Counted from the first letter of the stretch, positions 11,013-20,653 are shown. The stretch is 64,000 nt of DNA from Synechocystis sp. LKSZ1 (GCF_040436315.1 NZ_AP031572.1:1736001-1800000); one strand, 5' to 3'. Translations and numbers: made by a program. Notes: generated by a model from the sequence alone, not told the origin.

Positions 11013-11049
11013 ACTCCTCACACAGGGGCGAGACTCACGCCTCTATTTT
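11013..11049 (+). ncRNA. Yfr1-like small RNA 3' part (candidate)
   Basis: The 11-base sequence ACTCCTCACAC (11013-11023) is identical to the unpaired core of the cyanobacterial small RNA Yfr1. As in Yfr1, it is followed directly by a terminator-like hairpin: AGGGGCG, 7-base loop, CGCCTCT (one G-U pair), then ATTTTA. Upstream, GTAG (10989-10992) could pair with CTAC (11011-11014) only weakly, and no clear -10 box is seen. The core is also the exact complement of the ribosome site of the opposite M23 gene, so coincidence is possible. A 5' end cannot be fixed. Confidence 0.35.
11024..11049 (+). terminator. Hairpin with T-run, possible terminator of the Yfr1-like RNA
   Basis: Seven-base-pair stem AGGGGCG/CGCCTCT with a 7-base loop, followed by ATTTTA, oriented on the plus strand about 140 bases before thrC. 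Confidence 0.5.
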
Positions 11050-11186
11050 AATGGTTCTGTCTACTTCAGGGATCCAGAAAATAGGCGAGCGAGGTGGGAC
11101 GGTCATGGGTTGCCCCAATTTTTCGGTAAGATGGGAATTTACGCTTACTTAACCATTCCTTTTTCTAACTGTCCGGCCCCCTGTCT

Positions 11187-12314
11187 ATGATGTCCCCAAC
11201 CCTTGCAAGTCAGATGTCTTCCGCTGATATGAACCTTGTCTGTCCCCAGTCCTCTGCTTGTCGTTGGCGCGGCCTCATTGAAACCTATCGTCCCTACTTA
11301 CCGGTGTCGGACAAGACCCCAGTGGTGACGCTCTTGGAAGGCAATACCCCCCTCATCCCAGCCCCGGCCATTGCCGCCCGTTTGGGTCGAGACATCAAAG
11401 TTTGGGTGAAGTACGATGGCTTGAATCCCACCGGCAGTTTTAAAGACCGGGGCATGACCATGGCCATTTCCAAAGCCAAGGAAGCTGGTGCCGAAGCCGT
11501 CATTTGTGCTAGCACGGGCAATACCTCCGCGGCAGCGGCGGCCTACGCGCGGCGGGCCGGAATGCGAGCCTTTGTTTTGATTCCCGATGGCTACGTGGCC
11601 CTGGGGAAATTGGGCCAGGCCCTGATCTACGGGGCCGAAGTGATTGCCATTGACGGCAACTTTGACGATGCCCTGGCCGCCGTGCGTCAACTATCGGAAC
11701 AGTATCCGGTCACGTTAGTTAATTCCGTCAATCCCTACCGCCTAGAGGGCCAAAAAACTGCCGCCTTTGAAGTGGTGGATGTCCTGGGAGAGGCCCCCGA
11801 TTGGCTCTGTATTCCTGTGGGCAATGCCGGCAACATTAGCGCCTATTGGATGGGCTTTTGTCAGTACAAAGAATTAGGTAAGAGTCGTCAATTGCCCAAA
11901 ATGATGGGATTTCAGGCTGCCGGTGCGGCCCCCTTCATTCAAGGCCAGGCTGTCGCTCACCCGGAAACCATAGCCACGGCCATTCGCATTGGCAATCCTG
12001 CTAACTGGGACAAGGCCTGGGCCGCCTCCAAGGCCAGTCATGGCACCTTTAACGCCGTCACCGATGAAGAAATCCTAGCGGCCTATCGTCTCCTGGCAGC
12101 AGAGGAAGGGGTATTCTGTGAACCCGCCAGTGCGGCCTCTGTGGCGGGCCTGCTCAAAGTCCAAGACCAAGTTCCCGACGGGGCCAAGGTGGTGTGCGTC
12201 CTGACGGGTAATGGCCTCAAAGACCCGGATTGCGCGGTGCAAAATAGCGGCAATCAAGTCAAAGCTGGCATCAAGCCCGATTTAGCTTCCGTGGCCAGGG
12301 CCATGGGCTTTTAG
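11187..12314 (+). CDS. thrC: Threonine synthase
   Basis: PLP enzyme converting O-phosphohomoserine to threonine. The PLP lysine is in [11 protein letters not shown], and the phosphate cup is [10 protein letters not shown]. Length (375 residues) matches the short bacterial/cyanobacterial class. Several Met codons occur in the first 20 residues ([10 protein letters not shown]), so the exact start is uncertain by up to about 15 codons. The cupin gene follows after five bases and is probably co-transcribed. Confidence 0.95.
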   Translation: MMSPTLASQMSSADMNLVCPQSSACRWRGLIETYRPYLPVSDKTPVVTLLEGNTPLIPAPAIAARLGRDIKVWVKYDGLNPTGSFKDRGMTMAISKAKEAGAEAVICASTGNTSAAAAAYARRAGMRAFVLIPDGYVALGKLGQALIYGAEVIAIDGNFDDALAAVRQLSEQYPVTLVNSVNPYRLEGQKTAAFEVVDVLGEAPDWLCIPVGNAGNISAYWMGFCQYKELGKSRQLPKMMGFQAAGAAPFIQGQAVAHPETIATAIRIGNPANWDKAWAASKASHGTFNAVTDEEILAAYRLLAAEEGVFCEPASAASVAGLLKVQDQVPDGAKVVCVLTGNGLKDPDCAVQNSGNQVKAGIKPDLASVARAMGF

Positions 12315-12319
12315 GGCCA

Positions 12320-12760
12320 ATGCAACCGATTATCAACCTTTGTCTCTGGTTGGCGGGGGCCTTTTGTAGTCCCAGTCCCTTCTATGTCCAAACCCCGCCT
12401 ACCGTTATCCGGCCCGAGAGCAAACCCTGGTTTAGTCCCCCTAACAATCCTCTAGTCCAAGGGGCCTGGCTGATCGGGGCTGAAAACCAAGCGGGGCCCT
12501 ACCTCCTGCGCGTGCGACTACAATCCGGGGGCCAGATTCCGCCCCATACCCATCCCGATGAACGGATCACGACGGTCCTGCAAGGAACGCTCTATGTCGG
12601 CTTTGGTCAACAATTTGAGGCGGAAAACATGATGGTGGTGCCGGCCGGTGCCGTTTATATCGCCCCTGCCAATACGTCCCATTACGTCTGGGCCAAGGAA
12701 GGAGAGGTGATTTATCAAGAAACGGGGACGGGCCCGACAGCGACTCATTTTCTCAAATAA
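12320..12760 (+). CDS. Exported cupin-domain protein
   Basis: Protein of 146 residues with a hydrophobic N-terminus (INLCLWLAGAFCSPSPF) that could be a signal peptide, followed by one cupin barrel. Cupin motif 1 is visible as PPHTHPDERITTVLQGTLYV, with metal-binding His, His and Glu; motif 2 ends in PANTSHYVWAKEG. The substrate is unknown. Five bases separate it from thrC, suggesting co-transcription without an obvious functional link. Confidence 0.82.
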   Translation: MQPIINLCLWLAGAFCSPSPFYVQTPPTVIRPESKPWFSPPNNPLVQGAWLIGAENQAGPYLLRVRLQSGGQIPPHTHPDERITTVLQGTLYVGFGQQFEAENMMVVPAGAVYIAPANTSHYVWAKEGEVIYQETGTGPTATHFLK

Positions 12761-12771
12761 CCGGACGGCAC

Positions 12772-13899
12772 CTAGGTCTTTTGCCCGATAACCGCTTGAA
12801 TCTGCTTTAGGCCCTGTTGGTCTAACTTCCGACTCAGACCGGCCAAAATATCCTTCACGCACCAAGGGCCTTGGTAAATCCAGCCCGTATAGAATTGCAA
12901 TAAACTAGCCCCAGCTTGAATCTTTTCCCAGGCATCCTCCGCAGAAAAAATGCCCCCAATGCCAATAATCGGCAACTGGCCTTGGGTTTTTTGATAGAGA
13001 TAACGAATCACTTCGGTGGAGCGTTGGCGGAGGGGCTGACCGCTGATGCCCCCGGCTTCCTGCTGTAGGGAGCGCTGGGTCTCCGGCAGGATTTGGGTTT
13101 TCAGGCCAGTGCGTCCAATGGTCGTATTGGTGGCTACCAGGCCCGAAAGATGATAACGCTGGGCCAGGTTAATAATAGAGTCGAGATCGGGCCAATCCAG
13201 GTCGGGGGAAATTTTGACCAAGAGGGGTTTGGGTTGAGTATTGACGCTCTGCAGGGCCGCTAAGATTTTTGCTAATTCTTCCGTGGTCTGGAGGCTCCGC
13301 AAACCGGGCGTATTGGGAGAACTGACGTTAACCACAAAATAATCGGCAACGTTTTGCAGGGCCAGGAAGCTGGCCTGATAATCGTCAGCAGCCTGTTCCA
13401 GGGGGGTGATTTTAGACTTACAAAGATTAATGCCAATGGGAATTGAACGGGGATAATATTGCCAGGTGTCAGCCAGACGCTGGGCCAGAGCCACCGCCCC
13501 GCCATTATTGGCCCCTAAACGGTTCAAAACAGCTTGATCCGCCGGTAAGCGAAACAAACGAGGGGTGGGATTACCGGGTTGGGGATGCTGAGTCACTGCG
13601 CCGAGTTCTGCAAAGCCGAAACCCAGGGCTGGCCAGAGGGCCGCCGCTTCGCCATCCTTGTCACAGCCCGCCGCTAGGCCAAGGATGTTGGGGAAGGTCA
13701 AACCCCAGAGAGATTGACTCAGGCGAGGATCACGGTAGGAAAAAGATTGCTCTACTTGCTCTAGGAGCCAGCCGCCCCCGCCTCGGTTGAAGTGGTCGAG
13801 GCCCTGAAGGATTTGCAACAGTAGGCGATGGCCCGCCTCCGGTTGGTGACGGGTGATGCGGAGAATCCAAGGGTACAAAGGACGGGCAGAACTAAACAT
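12772..13899 (-). CDS. pyrD: Dihydroorotate dehydrogenase (class 2, quinone-dependent)
   Basis: FMN enzyme oxidising dihydroorotate to orotate in pyrimidine synthesis. The 375 residues include the class 2 N-terminal extension ([21 protein letters not shown]), which docks to the membrane. The active-site serine loop [14 protein letters not shown] and the FMN phosphate site [15 protein letters not shown] are present. The DUF2470 gene lies eight bases upstream on the same strand, so the two are likely one transcript. pyrE is found elsewhere in this window (47206). Confidence 0.95.
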   Translation of the reverse strand: MFSSARPLYPWILRITRHQPEAGHRLLLQILQGLDHFNRGGGGWLLEQVEQSFSYRDPRLSQSLWGLTFPNILGLAAGCDKDGEAAALWPALGFGFAELGAVTQHPQPGNPTPRLFRLPADQAVLNRLGANNGGAVALAQRLADTWQYYPRSIPIGINLCKSKITPLEQAADDYQASFLALQNVADYFVVNVSSPNTPGLRSLQTTEELAKILAALQSVNTQPKPLLVKISPDLDWPDLDSIINLAQRYHLSGLVATNTTIGRTGLKTQILPETQRSLQQEAGGISGQPLRQRSTEVIRYLYQKTQGQLPIIGIGGIFSAEDAWEKIQAGASLLQFYTGWIYQGPWCVKDILAGLSRKLDQQGLKQIQAVIGQKT

Positions 13900-13906
13900 T
13901 GTTAAC

Positions 13907-14191
13907 TTAAGAAATTCGAGTACGAGCCTGCTTCACCATAGCAATCAGAGTCTGGTGGGCATCTTCTGAATCCTGGAGGGGATGGTCAAAGGCAACTCGG
14001 ACGGTTTGCGGTGTTCCTTCAACAACGGCTTGAAGATCCATCCCGTCGGGATCAATGGCTAGCATTTGGGCCGATTCAACGGAGGCTAACTGGGCAAAGA
14101 CCCGGGCGTAGAGGGCCACCGCTTCGGCATGGTCTTCGTTCATGTGGCGACAGATACGGTCGCTAATTGCAGGGGAGAGAGGGTCGGCCAT
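13907..14191 (-). CDS. DUF2470 (HugZ C-terminal-like) protein
   Basis: Stand-alone DUF2470 domain of about 94 residues; this domain is also found at the C-terminus of haem-utilisation HugZ-type proteins. The characteristic [10 protein letters not shown] motif is at residues 15-24, and DPDGMDL follows. The frame is open further upstream, but the ATG at 14191 ([10 protein letters not shown]) matches the domain boundary. It sits immediately upstream of pyrD. A role in haem or flavin binding is possible but not shown here. Confidence 0.85.
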   Translation of the reverse strand: MADPLSPAISDRICRHMNEDHAEAVALYARVFAQLASVESAQMLAIDPDGMDLQAVVEGTPQTVRVAFDHPLQDSEDAHQTLIAMVKQARTRIS

Positions 14192-14435
14192 GGCGTTGGG
14201 GCAAAGATAAACGTTAAGGAACAGTTGAAGGCTGTCCTGGGGAATAAACAACCCAGGAAGTTAGATCTAGGGCTAATTCTAAGGCATCTCTTTCCGAGAA
14301 AAAACCTGGCCCGGCCCTGGGCCTTTCTCCCATTGCTGGGAAACGGGGTACAATTGCCTAGGCGAGGGGTCAGGCCCTGGCCCTCCTCCCCTCACTGTTT
14401 TCAGTCTTTTTATAGCAGTCGCCCAGGAAAACCGT

Positions 14436-14753
14436 ATGACTGGCCCAGAACTTCGCCAACTTCTGCTCGATAAATGGGGGTACTCCTACGATATCCAACT
14501 CCGTAGAGTGAGGGGCCAAATTTTTTTACAGGTCATGTGGAAATACCTTGAACAGGCCTCCTTTCCCCTTTCGGAAGAGGATTACCTGGCCCATCTCAGT
14601 ACTATTGCCGACTACCTCCAGGCCTGGGGTAGTGGCGACCAAGTCAAACGTTTCTGCCAGCAGACCAAAGAGCGACCGCGTTTGGGCAAAGCCGTTAATA
14701 TTCCTTTGGATTTAGGGGGCCGGGCCGTGGAATGGATTCTAGAAGAGCGCTAG
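14436..14753 (+). CDS. DUF3067 conserved cyanobacterial/plastid protein
   Basis: Small protein of 105 residues starting MTGPELRQLLLDKWG, with the family pattern YSYDIQLRRVRGQIFLQVMW. The family is found in cyanobacteria and chloroplast-bearing eukaryotes and has no assigned function that I know of. No signal peptide or membrane helix is visible. It is followed after 28 bases by a response regulator and may be in the same transcript. Confidence 0.85.
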   Translation: MTGPELRQLLLDKWGYSYDIQLRRVRGQIFLQVMWKYLEQASFPLSEEDYLAHLSTIADYLQAWGSGDQVKRFCQQTKERPRLGKAVNIPLDLGGRAVEWILEER

Positions 14754-14781
14754 CATAGCAAGGCATCGGAAAGCAACCACA

Positions 14782-15447
14782 ATGACGACAGAAAAAATTC
14801 GCTTAGTTCTCGTAGAAGATGATGACCTCATTTGCCTGGGCCTGCGGTCGGCCTTGGCGACCCACCCTGCCATTGAATGGTTGGCCGAGGCTCACACCGG
14901 AGAGGCCGGCCTAGCGGCCATTCAAGCCACCCAGCCCGATGTGGCCATTGTAGACATCGGCTTACCGGACATGGACGGCATTGAATTAACCAAACAGATT
15001 AAGCAACTGCCCCTGCCGGTTACGCCCAAGGTGCTGATCTTAACCCTCAACACCCAGGAAGAAGCCGTGTTAGCGGCCTTTAGCGCCGGGGCCGATTCCT
15101 ACTGCATGAAGGATATTCGATTAGAGCTATTACTCGAGGCCCTCAAGGCCACCCACCTGGGGCAGGCCTGGATTGATCCCGCTATTGCTGGGGTGGTACT
15201 GGCCCAGGCCCGGAGTACCCGCCTGCCCTCCACCGATGCGGAGGTTCTTTCCTATCCCTTGACTGAGCGAGAATTAGAGGTCTTGCAGTTAATTGTGGAT
15301 GGCCTGAGCAATGCCGCCATTGCCGACAAACTGTTTATTACTGTCGGCACCGTGAAAACCCACGTCCGCAATATCTTGAATAAACTTTGTGCCGATGACC
15401 GAACTCAGGCCGCCGTCCGGGCCCTGCGGGCCGGCTTAGTCGGCTAG
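14782..15447 (+). CDS. NarL/FixJ-family response regulator
   Basis: Two-domain transcription factor of 221 residues. The receiver domain has the acidic pocket VEDDD, the phosphoacceptor Asp58 in VAIVDIGLPDMDG and a conserved Lys in SYCMKDI. The C-terminal LuxR-type helix-turn-helix runs from LTERELEVLQLIVDGLSN to GTVKTHVRNILNKL. No sensor kinase is adjacent, so the signal is unknown. The gene starts 28 bases after the DUF3067 gene. Confidence 0.93.
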   Translation: MTTEKIRLVLVEDDDLICLGLRSALATHPAIEWLAEAHTGEAGLAAIQATQPDVAIVDIGLPDMDGIELTKQIKQLPLPVTPKVLILTLNTQEEAVLAAFSAGADSYCMKDIRLELLLEALKATHLGQAWIDPAIAGVVLAQARSTRLPSTDAEVLSYPLTERELEVLQLIVDGLSNAAIADKLFITVGTVKTHVRNILNKLCADDRTQAAVRALRAGLVG

Positions 15448-15452
15448 GGGCC

Positions 15453-16244
15453 TTAGCTGGAGGCGCTGGTGTAGAAACGCAGGGCAAATTGCCAGAAGCG
15501 ATGGGAAAACCAGAGTAAAAAGAGGGCAGCTCCTAAGGCCCCCCAAACCCAGGTCAGGGCCACGCGGCCCAACATGGCCTGGGATGGAATCGTGGTCAGG
15601 AAGGCAATGGGAACAATAAACGTAAAGAAGAAGCGATAGATGGCTGGATAAGCCACCACCGGATAGCGCCCTGCTTCCAATAGGCCCCGCAGAACTTCCG
15701 TGACGTTATAAATTTTGACGAACCAAATACTCGTGGCCCCCAGCATAAACCAGAGGCTGTACAACATTACAATCCCCACCAGCAACAGCCCGAGGCCCGC
15801 CAGGCCATTCCAGGGAGACAAATGAAGACGGTCGGCGGCATAGAAAATTAAACAAGAACCGAGGCAGAGATCCGGCAGGCCCCAGGGGGAAAGAATGCGA
15901 GCCGACAGCCAAAATTGACTGCTAATGGGTTTGAGGAGAACAAAATCCAACGTCCCCTTTTCCACATACTCGACGATGCGATTGAGGTTAGGCATAAACA
16001 AACTAGCCGAGGTGCCCTGGAGCAGGGTAAACATCCCCAATACCAGCAGGGCCTGCTCCCAACTCCAACCCTGGAATTGATAACCCGTCCGATAGAACAA
16101 AAAGAGACTAAACAGACTGCCTACCATGTTTGCCAGACTGCTAAAACTAGCCAGCACAAAATTGAGACGGTATTCCATCTCCGCCGCAATCGCAGTTTGC
16201 CAGAAAAGGCCGAGCACTTTAGTGTAAGTCGCAAGGTTGAGCAA
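15453..16244 (-). CDS. ABC-2 family transporter permease
   Basis: Integral membrane protein of 263 residues with about six hydrophobic segments, of the ABC-2/DUF990 type. Visible features are FRTGYQFQGWSWEQ-like loop sequence and PIAFLTTIPSQAMLGR near the last helices, the latter typical of this subfamily. It usually works with a second permease and an ATPase, neither of which is adjacent. Five bases separate its end from the convergent response regulator gene. Confidence 0.82.
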   Translation of the reverse strand: MLNLATYTKVLGLFWQTAIAAEMEYRLNFVLASFSSLANMVGSLFSLFLFYRTGYQFQGWSWEQALLVLGMFTLLQGTSASLFMPNLNRIVEYVEKGTLDFVLLKPISSQFWLSARILSPWGLPDLCLGSCLIFYAADRLHLSPWNGLAGLGLLLVGIVMLYSLWFMLGATSIWFVKIYNVTEVLRGLLEAGRYPVVAYPAIYRFFFTFIVPIAFLTTIPSQAMLGRVALTWVWGALGAALFLLWFSHRFWQFALRFYTSASS

Positions 16245-16434
16245 GGTTAAGCCAAAATAAGGACAATTGTTGCCTCTCCTATGTTAGGATGTGAGGTGTA
16301 GTTTTGAGAGTTTGGTATTGGTTTCGGCATTGGTATTAAATATTGGCAGGCCTTACCCTGAACGTATTGGCTGGTGTGTTTCCGAAATTTTTCTTCCCCC
16401 CTCTCGTTGCTTTTCTTAATTTTGGAGATATCCC

Positions 16435-16746
16435 ATGGCTATTTACGTTGGTAACCTGTTTTATGAGGTCACGCAAGAAGACCTCCGCGAAGTTTTCGCT
16501 GAATATGGCGCCGTCAAGCGCGTTTACTTGCCCACCGACCGGGAAACCGGACGGATGCGTGGTTTCGGGTTTGTGGAAATGAACACCGATGATGAAGAAG
16601 ACAAAGCTATTGAAACCTTAGATGGGGCTCAATGGATGGGTCGCAATCTTAAGGTTAATAAGGCCAAGCCCCGCGAAAACAACAGCTTTGGCGATGGCAA
16701 CAATAGCTTCCGCAAAAGCAATAGCAACAATTTTGCCCACCGTTAG
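16435..16746 (+). CDS. rbp: Cyanobacterial RRM-type RNA-binding protein (Rbp)
   Basis: Single RNA-recognition motif with RNP2 IYVGNL at residues 2-7 and RNP1 RGFGFVEM near residue 42. A short C-terminal tail rich in Asn, Ser and Gly follows (NSFGDGNNSFRKSNSNN). The total of 103 residues fits the cold-inducible Rbp proteins of cyanobacteria. A ribosome site GGAGA precedes the ATG, and the upstream spacer of about 190 bases could include a long leader, as in other cyanobacterial rbp genes. Confidence 0.94.
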   Translation: MAIYVGNLFYEVTQEDLREVFAEYGAVKRVYLPTDRETGRMRGFGFVEMNTDDEEDKAIETLDGAQWMGRNLKVNKAKPRENNSFGDGNNSFRKSNSNNFAHR

Positions 16747-16793
16747 TTTTTGCATTTTCTCTTCCTTCATTGTCGAGAAAACCTAATGATTCA

Positions 16794-16827
16794 GGCTCTA
16801 AGGGGCAACGATTAAGTTCCTAGAGCC
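16794..16827. other. Inverted repeat downstream of rbp
   Basis: GGCTCTA (16794-16800) and TAGAGCC (16821-16827) form a perfect 7-bp stem with a 20-base loop, 48 bases after the rbp stop. No T-run follows immediately; a T7 run lies 33 bases further on. It may be a transcript-end hairpin. Confidence 0.4.
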
Positions 16828-16882
16828 AAGATAAATACTCAAGGAGGCCTAGTCAGTCTCTTTTTTTGTGCTTAAAGAACGG

Positions 16883-17836
16883 CTAAAGCCAGCGCAGGGT
16901 TCCGGCTTGACCGTCCAGTTCAACCTGCGCTCCAACGGGCAGGGCCAAATTCGGGCCATCGTGACCAAAGGGGAGGTCGGAGACAATGGAAAGCGTTAAA
17001 TCGCCCAAACGATCCTGAAGCACCTGTTCGACGGGCCAACTCGAATATCCCGCTGGAGCCTGGCAACGACTGAACCGGCCCAGGGCAATGCCCGCCAGTT
17101 GGGATAATTGACCCGATAAGCGCCATTGAGTGAGCAGGCGGTCGATGCGGTAGGGAGCCTCGGTGACATCTTCCAAGGCCAAAATGGCCCCCTGGAGATG
17201 GGGTTGCAACGGAGTGGCCAAAAGATGGGTAGCGACAGTTAAATTGGCGGGAATCAGGGGCCCAGTGACCTTGTCGCCGCCCCAGCCTCGGCCTTGCAGA
17301 GGGGAGAGTTCCCGCCCTTCTAGACATGCAAACAGGTGTTCTAAAGAGTCTTCGGGTTCCTGGGCCAAGGTCGTAAGTACCGGGCCATGGAGGGCCATAA
17401 TTTGATGGGTGGCCAAGCTCCACAGTAATCCCGTCACATCAGAAAAGCCGATCAGCCATTTCAGTGGGGTCGTCGCGGGCCATTGCCATTGCTCCAGCAG
17501 TCGCATACTGCCATAGCCCCCCCGACTACAAAGAATACCCTGACAATCGGGGTCTGACCAGGCCAGGGCCAGGGCCTCGCGCCGTTGGGTATCCGTTCCC
17601 GCTAGATAGCCCTCCTGGGCCTGCCAATGGGGGCCAACATCAACCCGATAACCCCGATCACGCCAAATTTGGAGGCCTGCTTCTAGGGCCTGGTGTTCCC
17701 GGAGAGCACCGCTACTGGAAATCACCACTAGTCTGGCTCCGGGGCGGAGAAATGGTGGCCGTTGCCATCCCGACCAGGGGGTAAAGCCGTTAGAGTTTGA
17801 TGAAGGCACAGAGACGGAAGTAGAGGGAAACAACAA
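16883..17836 (-). CDS. LD-carboxypeptidase (peptidase S66)
   Basis: Cytoplasmic serine peptidase removing the terminal D-alanine from murein tetrapeptides during cell-wall recycling. The nucleophile is the Ser in CSRGGYGSMRLLEQW, and the fold motif LIGFSDVTGLLWSL follows. The family start is unclear: the ATG at 17836 makes the gene overlap the upstream gene by 47 bases, whereas a GTG at 17809 would reduce this to 20. Length is about 308-317 residues, normal for S66. Confidence 0.9.
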   Translation of the reverse strand: MLFPSTSVSVPSSNSNGFTPWSGWQRPPFLRPGARLVVISSSGALREHQALEAGLQIWRDRGYRVDVGPHWQAQEGYLAGTDTQRREALALAWSDPDCQGILCSRGGYGSMRLLEQWQWPATTPLKWLIGFSDVTGLLWSLATHQIMALHGPVLTTLAQEPEDSLEHLFACLEGRELSPLQGRGWGGDKVTGPLIPANLTVATHLLATPLQPHLQGAILALEDVTEAPYRIDRLLTQWRLSGQLSQLAGIALGRFSRCQAPAGYSSWPVEQVLQDRLGDLTLSIVSDLPFGHDGPNLALPVGAQVELDGQAGTLRWL

Positions 17837-19013
17837 ATTCCTTGACGGGGAAGGTAAGATAGGTCAAGGGATTGATGGTAACAATAATATTGCGCGTATC
17901 TCGCTGGGCCGCTTTAATCACTTGCTTAGCAACCCAATCCGCCGACATCACGCCAATGGGATTGAGATTGCTTTTAAAGGGACCAAGAATCAGCTTGCGA
18001 ATCACGCAGGGAGCATCCAAGCGACGGAGGGTAATCAAATCCCCCATCGCTCGCTTACTCAGTTCGTAGAGGGGACTCAGGGCCGGCCCCACTTCTGCCT
18101 CTGACGTGTTCACCCAGACTTCCTTCGTGGCAATCTGGGCATTGGTGCGCACCGTGGCTAAAAATAATTCCAGCAAGCGCCAACCCGAAAAAGTATTCAC
18201 CTCGTAGGCTTGCTGAATGGCCTCGGGGCTAGTTTGGGCATGGACATTGATGCCGTGGTTAATCACCAAAATATCGACCGTTTCCAGTAATTCTCCTAAG
18301 GCCGACTCCTGGCCGATTTGCCAGTGATAAGTAGGAATGGCGGGGGGGGCTTCCGGTGAGAGGGGACGGGAGGTGAGAGCAATGACCTTAGCCTCCTGGC
18401 GTTGCAGTTGCTGGAGTAGGGCCTGGCCAAAGGTGCCACTGGCCCCGGTGACAGCAATGGTTTTGCCCTTGAGGGAGAGGGCCGTGCCCAGCAGTTTGTC
18501 CACAAACGTAAAGGTGCCGCTATAGTAGGCTTTCTGATTATCAAAATGGTGCCGCCAATGATAGGTGCGATTCACCCGCCAGGCCGCAGGCGGCTCCAGA
18601 AAAGGCCCCGGACGGTGGGTCAGATCCGTTTTCTCATCGGCCTGAGGAAGGCCTAGGCCGCGCGCAACCGCCGCCCCTAAAAAAGAGAGGGTATAGACCA
18701 AACCGATCCCACTGGCCCCTAGCCAAGACAGGGGGGCTTGCCAGATAAGAAGTAGGCTGATGGGCAAGAGGCCGAGGGTCAGCATAACCAGGGCTTCGGG
18801 CACGTCATTATACCAATGGGCCTTGCGATAAATCTCTGGACTGACAACGGATAAATCCGGCCGAAAGACCTTATGGTGCCAAGCATGGAGGCGATAAACT
18901 GGCGTCCACACATGGGCCAAGGCATGGTAGGCATCCCGGATCACTTCGGCCCAGAGAATCGAGCCAAGGGCAATCGCCACCATCCAGAGGGGATCAGAAA
19001 CAACGACGGGCAT
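17790..19013 (-). CDS. Bifunctional fatty-acid/sterol hydroxylase-like and short-chain dehydrogenase fusion
   Basis: Protein of 407 residues. The first ~175 residues are membrane-embedded with a di-iron hydroxylase-like His arrangement (YHALAHVWTPVYRLHAWHH, RTYHWRHHFDN). The C-terminal half is a short-chain dehydrogenase: cofactor site AVTGASGTFGQALL, LVINHGINV, and catalytic YELSK (YxxxK). The same fusion is known in other cyanobacteria as 'bifunctional sterol desaturase/short chain dehydrogenase', without a proven substrate. It overlaps the LD-carboxypeptidase gene, suggesting one transcript. Confidence 0.88.
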   Translation of the reverse strand: MPVVVSDPLWMVAIALGSILWAEVIRDAYHALAHVWTPVYRLHAWHHKVFRPDLSVVSPEIYRKAHWYNDVPEALVMLTLGLLPISLLLIWQAPLSWLGASGIGLVYTLSFLGAAVARGLGLPQADEKTDLTHRPGPFLEPPAAWRVNRTYHWRHHFDNQKAYYSGTFTFVDKLLGTALSLKGKTIAVTGASGTFGQALLQQLQRQEAKVIALTSRPLSPEAPPAIPTYHWQIGQESALGELLETVDILVINHGINVHAQTSPEAIQQAYEVNTFSGWRLLELFLATVRTNAQIATKEVWVNTSEAEVGPALSPLYELSKRAMGDLITLRRLDAPCVIRKLILGPFKSNLNPIGVMSADWVAKQVIKAAQRDTRNIIVTINPLTYLTFPVKEFVVSLYFRLCAFIKL

Positions 19014-19216
19014 AGGAGTAACAATAGAACCTTAAAATTGAGCTTTGTTATTGTCGATAGCGGTAAGCGGTATCAAGGGTATTCCCATTAGGACAAAGAA
19101 GAACACTACCCGATCCCCAGAGGCCACCAACGCCTTTAAGACTATGACAAAAAACTTAACACTTTTTCGATAGAATAGGGGTCAAACCAGCCCCATTTCG
19201 GTCTTGAACGATTACT

Positions 19217-20653
19217 ATGCCCCAATCTCCCTGGACTGATAACGAGTCGGAATCAAATTTTGATCCCCTGCATTCACTCCTACCGGACTGGGATGATCCC
19301 GAAGCGGAAGAAGAAGATTTTCGCAACGATTTCTTCCAATATTCTGGGGGCCGTCGTCAAAAAGCAGCCTTTGTATTGATGATGCTGTGGCTGGTGGTAA
19401 TTTCTCTGCACCTGATTGCCTGGGGTAGTTTATTAGTTTTAGCGTTGATGGGCCTGTTGGCCCTCCAGGCCCTGCGCCTGATGGTGGCTCGGCCAGAAAT
19501 GGCCCCTGCTCCCTTGACAGAAGAAGCGCCAGACCGCTATCAATCCCTTTCCCTGCTAGTGGCGGCTAAAAATGAAGCGGCGGTGATTCGCCAATTAGTA
19601 GGACAGCTCTGTTCCCTCGATTATCCGGCAGATAAGTACGATGTCTGGATTGTGGATGATCATAGTACAGATCAGACGCCACAGATTTTAGATGAGTTAA
19701 CGCTCCAGTATCCTCAACTGCGGGTCATTCATCGGCCCGCCGGGGCCACGGGGGGAAAATCCGGGGCCTTAAATGAAGTTCTGCAACAGGCATCCGGGGC
19801 CATCATTGGGGTGTTTGATGCCGATGCCCAGGTACCGGCCAACCTTCTGCGCCAGGTCGTGCCCTACTTCGAGCAAGAACGACTGGGGGCCGTGCAAGTC
19901 CGTAAAGCCATTGCCAATCAGGATGTTAATTTTTGGACAAAGGGCCAGGCGGCAGAAATGGCTCTGGATACCTACTTTCAGCAACAGCGCATCGTCACCG
20001 GTGGCATCGGCGAACTGCGGGGCAACGGCCAGTTTGTCTCTCGTCAGGCCCTGGAGGATTGTGGCGGCTGGAATGAACAAACAATCACCGATGACTTGGA
20101 TTTGACCATTCGTCTGCATCTGCAAAATTGGAAAGTGGCCGTACTCAGTCATCCGCCGGTAGAAGAAGAAGGGGTGACGTCGGCCATGGCCCTGTGGCAT
20201 CAACGGAATCGCTGGGCCGAAGGTGGCTATCAACGCTACCTCGACTATTGGCGCTGGATTCGCTCTCAACCCATGGGCTGGCGCAAGAAGGTGGATCTTC
20301 TGTCCTTTATGCTGATGCAATACCTATTGCCGACGGCGGCAGTCCCCGATGCGATGATGGCCCTGATTCGTCACCATTGGCCCTTGATGGCCCCCTTGAC
20401 CACCGTTGCCGTTAGTTTTTCCTTCTGGGGCATGTATCGAGGCCTGCGACGGCTCCAGCCCCGTCCCCATCTTTCCTTCTGGGATCAGGCCCAACTGCTG
20501 GCCCAAACCCTCCAGGGCACCCTCTACATGTTCCACTGGCTGGTGATCATGCCCTGTGTGACGGCCCGAATGGCGGTGCGGCCTAAACGCCTCAAATGGG
20601 TGAAAACGGTTCATGCCGGGGCCAGCGAAGAATCAGCAACCACTGCGATCTAG
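19217..20653 (+). CDS. mgdA: Beta-monoglucosyldiacylglycerol synthase
   Basis: Family 2 glycosyltransferase, 478 residues, resembling the cyanobacterial enzyme that makes glucosyldiacylglycerol, precursor of thylakoid galactolipids. Visible motifs are VDDHSTDQTPQ, the metal-binding DADAQV (DxD), DDLDLTIRLHLQNW and QRNRWAEGG (Q/RxxRW). One hydrophobic stretch lies at about residues 50-90 and more near the C-terminus, consistent with a membrane enzyme. The N-terminus is acidic (ESNFDPLHSLLPDWDDPEAE, in part), as in known homologues. Confidence 0.9.
   Translation: MPQSPWTDNESESNFDPLHSLLPDWDDPEAEEEDFRNDFFQYSGGRRQKAAFVLMMLWLVVISLHLIAWGSLLVLALMGLLALQALRLMVARPEMAPAPLTEEAPDRYQSLSLLVAAKNEAAVIRQLVGQLCSLDYPADKYDVWIVDDHSTDQTPQILDELTLQYPQLRVIHRPAGATGGKSGALNEVLQQASGAIIGVFDADAQVPANLLRQVVPYFEQERLGAVQVRKAIANQDVNFWTKGQAAEMALDTYFQQQRIVTGGIGELRGNGQFVSRQALEDCGGWNEQTITDDLDLTIRLHLQNWKVAVLSHPPVEEEGVTSAMALWHQRNRWAEGGYQRYLDYWRWIRSQPMGWRKKVDLLSFMLMQYLLPTAAVPDAMMALIRHHWPLMAPLTTVAVSFSFWGMYRGLRRLQPRPHLSFWDQAQLLAQTLQGTLYMFHWLVIMPCVTARMAVRPKRLKWVKTVHAGASEESATTAI

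Noticed and set aside
13971-14000. Readthrough or fusion between DUF2470 and pyrD
   Set aside because: Both have good stops and starts with an eight-base gap, so this is an ordinary operon.
14129-14473. 114-codon open frame on the plus strand spanning the DUF2470/DUF3067 spacer
   Set aside because: Overlaps both genes in other frames and has no recognisable sequence.
19769-20320. 183-codon open frame on the minus strand
   Set aside because: Antisense to the catalytic part of mgdA; His/Gln/Gly-rich shadow composition.
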